Assembly: GCA_030430715.1 (NCBI GenBank)
Contig: JAUIJZ010000001.1
Span: forward strand, 1-64,000
Reading direction: 5' to 3'
From: Alphaproteobacteria bacterium
Lineage (GTDB): Bacteria > Pseudomonadota > Alphaproteobacteria > Caulobacterales > Aquidulcibacteraceae
DNA length: 64,000 nt
Shown here: positions 61,001-64,000 of the stretch, in pieces
How positions within the stretch are numbered: position 1 is the stretch's first letter
Layout: every line of letters starts with the position of its first letter
The notes under the pieces: generated by a model
Databases searched by the model: none
What the model saw: the letters and a program-made list of their open reading frames with translations, nothing else
What the model was told of the DNA's origin: nothing
Made by a program: the position numbers and the translations under genes

Positions 61001-62380
61001 ATGCGTGAAAAATGGACCCCAGCCGCCTGGCGCGCCAAGCCCGCCAAGCACATCCCTGAAGACTATCCCGATCCGGCGGCGCTGGAGCGGGTAGAGCAGA
61101 CTCTGCGCACCTATCCGCCGCTCGTTTTTGCAGGTGAGGCGCGCAGCCTGAAAGCGCGGCTTGGCGAAGTCTCCGCCGGCAAGGCTTTCCTGCTCCAGGG
61201 CGGCGATTGCGCCGAGAGCTTCAAGGAATTCCACCCGGACAATATCCGCGACACCTTCCGCACGCTGATGGCGATGGCGGTGGTGCTGACCTTCGCCGGC
61301 TCGAAGCCGGTGGTGAAGGTGGGGCGCATTGCCGGCCAGTTCGGCAAGCCGCGTTCGTCGCCGGTCGAAACCAAGGATGGCGTAACGCTGCCGTCCTATC
61401 GCGGCGACAATATCAACGCGATGGAGTTCACGGCCGAAGCGCGCGTGCCCGATCCGGAGCGTTTGCTGAAGGCGTATTCGCAATCGGCGTCGACGCTCAA
61501 CCTGATCCGCGCTTTCGCCAATGGCGGCTATGCCGATCTGCACAATGTGCACCGTTGGATGACCGGCTTCGTCGAAGGCAGCCCGCAAGGGAAGCGCTAT
61601 CGCGAGATCGCCGACCGTATTTCCGAAGCCATCGACTTCATGGAAGCGTGCGGCATCACGCCGGACAGCGTCCCGCAAATGAAGCAGGTGGACGTCTATA
61701 CCAGCCATGAAGCGTTGCTGCTTGGCTATGAGGAGGCGCTGACGCGCGTCGATTCCACCAGCGGCGATTGGTACGACACCAGCGCGCATATGCTCTGGAT
61801 CGGCGACCGCACGCGCCAGCCCGATGGCGCGCACATCGAGTTCGCGCGCGGCGTGAAGAATCCGATCGGCATGAAGTGCGGCCCGACGCTTGAGCCGGAC
61901 GAATTGATCAAGCTGATCGACATTCTGAACCCCGACAACGAGCCGGGCCGTCTGACGCTGATCGCGCGCTTCGGTTCGGACAAGGTCGAGGCTGGATTGC
62001 CGAAACTTGCGCGCGCCGTCGTGAAAGAGGGCCGCAATGTCGTGTGGTCCTGCGACCCCATGCACGGCAATACGCTATCGACCGCCACCGGCTACAAGAC
62101 GCGGCCATTCGACCGCATCCTCGGCGAGGTGCGCTCCTTCATGGAGATCCTTCCCGCTGAAGGCGCATATCCGGGCGGCGTGCACGTCGAAATGACCGGC
62201 CAGCAAGTGACGGAATGCCTTGGCGGCGCGCAGGCGCTGACGGAGGAGGATTTGTCCTCGCGTTATCACACGCATTGCGATCCGCGACTGAACGGTGCGC
62301 AGGCGCTCGATCTGGCATTCCTGATCGCCGAGCATCTGCGCGGCGTCCGCACCAACGGCAAGAAGGCGAAGGCGGGGTGA
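61001..62380 (+). CDS. class II 3-deoxy-7-phosphoheptulonate synthase
   Basis: '[15 protein letters not shown]', '[16 protein letters not shown]', '[10 protein letters not shown]', '[10 protein letters not shown]'. Confidence 0.95.
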   Translation: MREKWTPAAWRAKPAKHIPEDYPDPAALERVEQTLRTYPPLVFAGEARSLKARLGEVSAGKAFLLQGGDCAESFKEFHPDNIRDTFRTLMAMAVVLTFAGSKPVVKVGRIAGQFGKPRSSPVETKDGVTLPSYRGDNINAMEFTAEARVPDPERLLKAYSQSASTLNLIRAFANGGYADLHNVHRWMTGFVEGSPQGKRYREIADRISEAIDFMEACGITPDSVPQMKQVDVYTSHEALLLGYEEALTRVDSTSGDWYDTSAHMLWIGDRTRQPDGAHIEFARGVKNPIGMKCGPTLEPDELIKLIDILNPDNEPGRLTLIARFGSDKVEAGLPKLARAVVKEGRNVVWSCDPMHGNTLSTATGYKTRPFDRILGEVRSFMEILPAEGAYPGGVHVEMTGQQVTECLGGAQALTEEDLSSRYHTHCDPRLNGAQALDLAFLIAEHLRGVRTNGKKAKAG

Positions 62381-62961
62381 AGCCACTCCGCTGGGCCGCC
62401 GCGCTTTTGTTGGCAACACTAATGGGCGCATGCGTTTTCGGGTCTGAGCGGCCCTTGTTCGCAGACGATGAAGCGGCGTTTCCTTTCCCGGACGGCTACG
62501 TCGCGGCTTTGGTGGAGGTCAGCGTCTCAAGCGGAGCGTCCGAAGATGCGGAAAGCATCATCTATCGTCGTGTTGGGCGCCGCTATGAAATCGCGGAGGC
62601 GAACCCGAGCAGCACGGATGAGCCTTTGGGCGCGATGTTCGTAGCCATCTCGGATACGCCCGAGGAGGACTACGTCATTCAGATGACTCAGTTCGAGCCC
62701 GACGAGGAAAGCACGATCTACGCGTTCATGTGGCGGACCGATGGAGGGTATCGCATTCTCTCCGCGCCGCAGGCCGTGGGAGAGGCGGGCGAAGCGGCGA
62801 TCGCCACGCACTGCCATTCCGAAAACGCGTCTTTTGGCGAATGTCACTTCGCGACACGCGAAGACGTAATGAATTTCTACCGGGAGGCCGTGCACCCTTT
62901 CGCGGTGAGTGGTGAGACGCCCACGCACTATGTCGATCAATCGCCGAGTTCTGCGCCATGA
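62377..62961 (+). CDS. lipoprotein of unknown function
   Basis: GTG at 62377 overlapping the previous stop (GTGA); signal '[19 protein letters not shown]' lipobox. Confidence 0.65.
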   Translation: MKPLRWAAALLLATLMGACVFGSERPLFADDEAAFPFPDGYVAALVEVSVSSGASEDAESIIYRRVGRRYEIAEANPSSTDEPLGAMFVAISDTPEEDYVIQMTQFEPDEESTIYAFMWRTDGGYRILSAPQAVGEAGEAAIATHCHSENASFGECHFATREDVMNFYREAVHPFAVSGETPTHYVDQSPSSAP

Positions 62962-63899
62962 GCTTGCGTATCGCCGTCCAAATGGACCCCATCGAGAAGA
63001 TGGTGGTCAATCACGACACGTCCTTGATGCTGATGGTCGAAGCGCAAGCGCGCGGCCATGAGGTCTGGTGGTTCACGCCGAACGATCTCTTCTACGAACT
63101 CGGCCTGGTCAAAGCGAACGCCAAGCGCGTCTCGGTGAGCTTGGACGAGAAGCGCCATTACGAGACGCACGAAGCGGCGGTGCGCGCCGTTGACGATTTC
63201 GATGTCGTCCTGGTTCGCCAGGATCCGCCCTTCGACATGGCCTACATCTCCAACACCTATCTGTTGGAGCTGACCAAAGCGCTGGTGATCAATCCGCCGC
63301 GCGGCATCCGGAATATCTCCGAGAAGACAGCGATCCTCCAATTTCCGGACATCATTCCGAATACGTGGGTCGGCCGCGATCTCGACGCGCTGGAAGCGTT
63401 CGCACGGCGCTACGATCAGGTCGTTTTGAAGATCCTCTTCATGATGGGCGGTTCGGGCGTCATCAAACTCTCCGCCTCCGATCCCGATTTTCGCGTCAAG
63501 GCGACGGCGTTTCTCGACGAGGCGCAACGCGAGCCGGTTCTGGCGCAGGAATTCCTGCCCGCCGTTTCAGGCGGCGATAAGCGTGTCTTCGTTTTAAACG
63601 GCGAACCGTTCGCCGCAATCAAACGCATGCCGAAGGCTGGCGACTTCCGCGCCAACCTCGCCGTTGGCGGCGAGGCGGTGGTTGGCGAACTCGACGATGA
63701 CGATCGCCGCATCGCCGCCGCTGTCGCGCCGCTCCTGAAGCGCGAGGGCATTTTGTTCGCGGGCCTCGACGTGATCGCCGGCAAGCTCATCGAGATCAAC
63801 GTGACCTCGCCGACGCTTGCGCAGGAGTTGAAGCGCATGTCCGGCGAGGATTTGCCTAAGGCGTTCTGGGAGCAGGTCGAGCGTTCGCTCGGCCCATAG
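62958..63899 (+). CDS. gshB: glutathione synthase
   Basis: 'IAVQMDPIEKMVVNHDTSLMLMVEAQARGHEV', 'VLVRQDPPFDMAYI', 'FAGLDVIAGKLIEINVTSPT'. Confidence 0.95.
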   Translation: MSLRIAVQMDPIEKMVVNHDTSLMLMVEAQARGHEVWWFTPNDLFYELGLVKANAKRVSVSLDEKRHYETHEAAVRAVDDFDVVLVRQDPPFDMAYISNTYLLELTKALVINPPRGIRNISEKTAILQFPDIIPNTWVGRDLDALEAFARRYDQVVLKILFMMGGSGVIKLSASDPDFRVKATAFLDEAQREPVLAQEFLPAVSGGDKRVFVLNGEPFAAIKRMPKAGDFRANLAVGGEAVVGELDDDDRRIAAAVAPLLKREGILFAGLDVIAGKLIEINVTSPTLAQELKRMSGEDLPKAFWEQVERSLGP

Positions 63900-63908
63900 G
63901 CGTGCGTG

Positions 63909-64000
63909 TTAGCCGTGCCCCTGGCGCGCGAGCTTGAGGAATTCTTCCCGCGTGCGCGGGTCGTCGCGGATCACGCCCATGAGGCGCGACGTCACCAGAT
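63909..64000 (-). CDS. folE: GTP cyclohydrolase I, C-terminal fragment (continues beyond window)
   Basis: Minus strand reads ...LVTSRLMGVIRDDPRTREEFLKLARQGHG*, matching the FolE C-terminus pattern. Confidence 0.7.
   Translation of the reverse strand, partial: LVTSRLMGVIRDDPRTREEFLKLARQGHG

Noticed and set aside
60097-61008. 303-aa plus-strand ORF in alternate frame
   Set aside because: Overlaps the DUF4010 gene in another frame; Arg/Gly-rich and without motifs
60896-62065. 389-aa minus-strand ORF
   Set aside because: Antisense to the class II DAHP synthase; no domain signal
1-64000. CRISPR array, rRNA operon, intact IS element or prophage
   Set aside because: No regularly spaced repeats, rRNA sequence, transposase or phage structural genes seen in the window

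Overview
This 64 kb window looks like alphaproteobacterial chromosome (Caulobacterales/Hyphomonadaceae-like by gene content and order; inferred, no database search). It is densely coding and mostly housekeeping. Conserved blocks include dapA-smpB, folK, rpoZ-rsh-pyrE-pdxJ-acpS-lepB-rnc-era-recO-parC, lemA-htpX, divergent hemB/hemA, glyA-nrdR-rib operon-nusB-thiL, hppA, bamE-plsX-fabH-ihfA, ctaA, rplM-rpsI-argC, phaC, hom-glpX-recJ, class II DAHP synthase and gshB. Three tRNAs (Pro-GGG, Glu-TTC, Pro-TGG) were read directly. There is no rRNA, CRISPR array or intact transposon. The best candidate for an undescribed system is a translationally coupled two-gene cassette at 57852-59530: a ParA/MinD-type ATPase with an N-terminal TIR-like domain, plus a small very basic helical protein. 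Other notable points are: a rib operon lacking the RibD deaminase domain and carrying a RibBA whose GTP cyclohydrolase II half has lost its metal-binding cysteines; an EcfG-type (general stress) promoter match in front of a 66-aa protein; a solitary DNA methyltransferase between ihfA and tRNA-Pro, near a tandem 12-bp repeat; a redoxin-like/2OG-Fe(II) oxygenase fusion without a peroxidatic Cys; a pseudo-receiver protein lacking the phosphoacceptor Asp; and a MucR homologue without the zinc-finger histidines.
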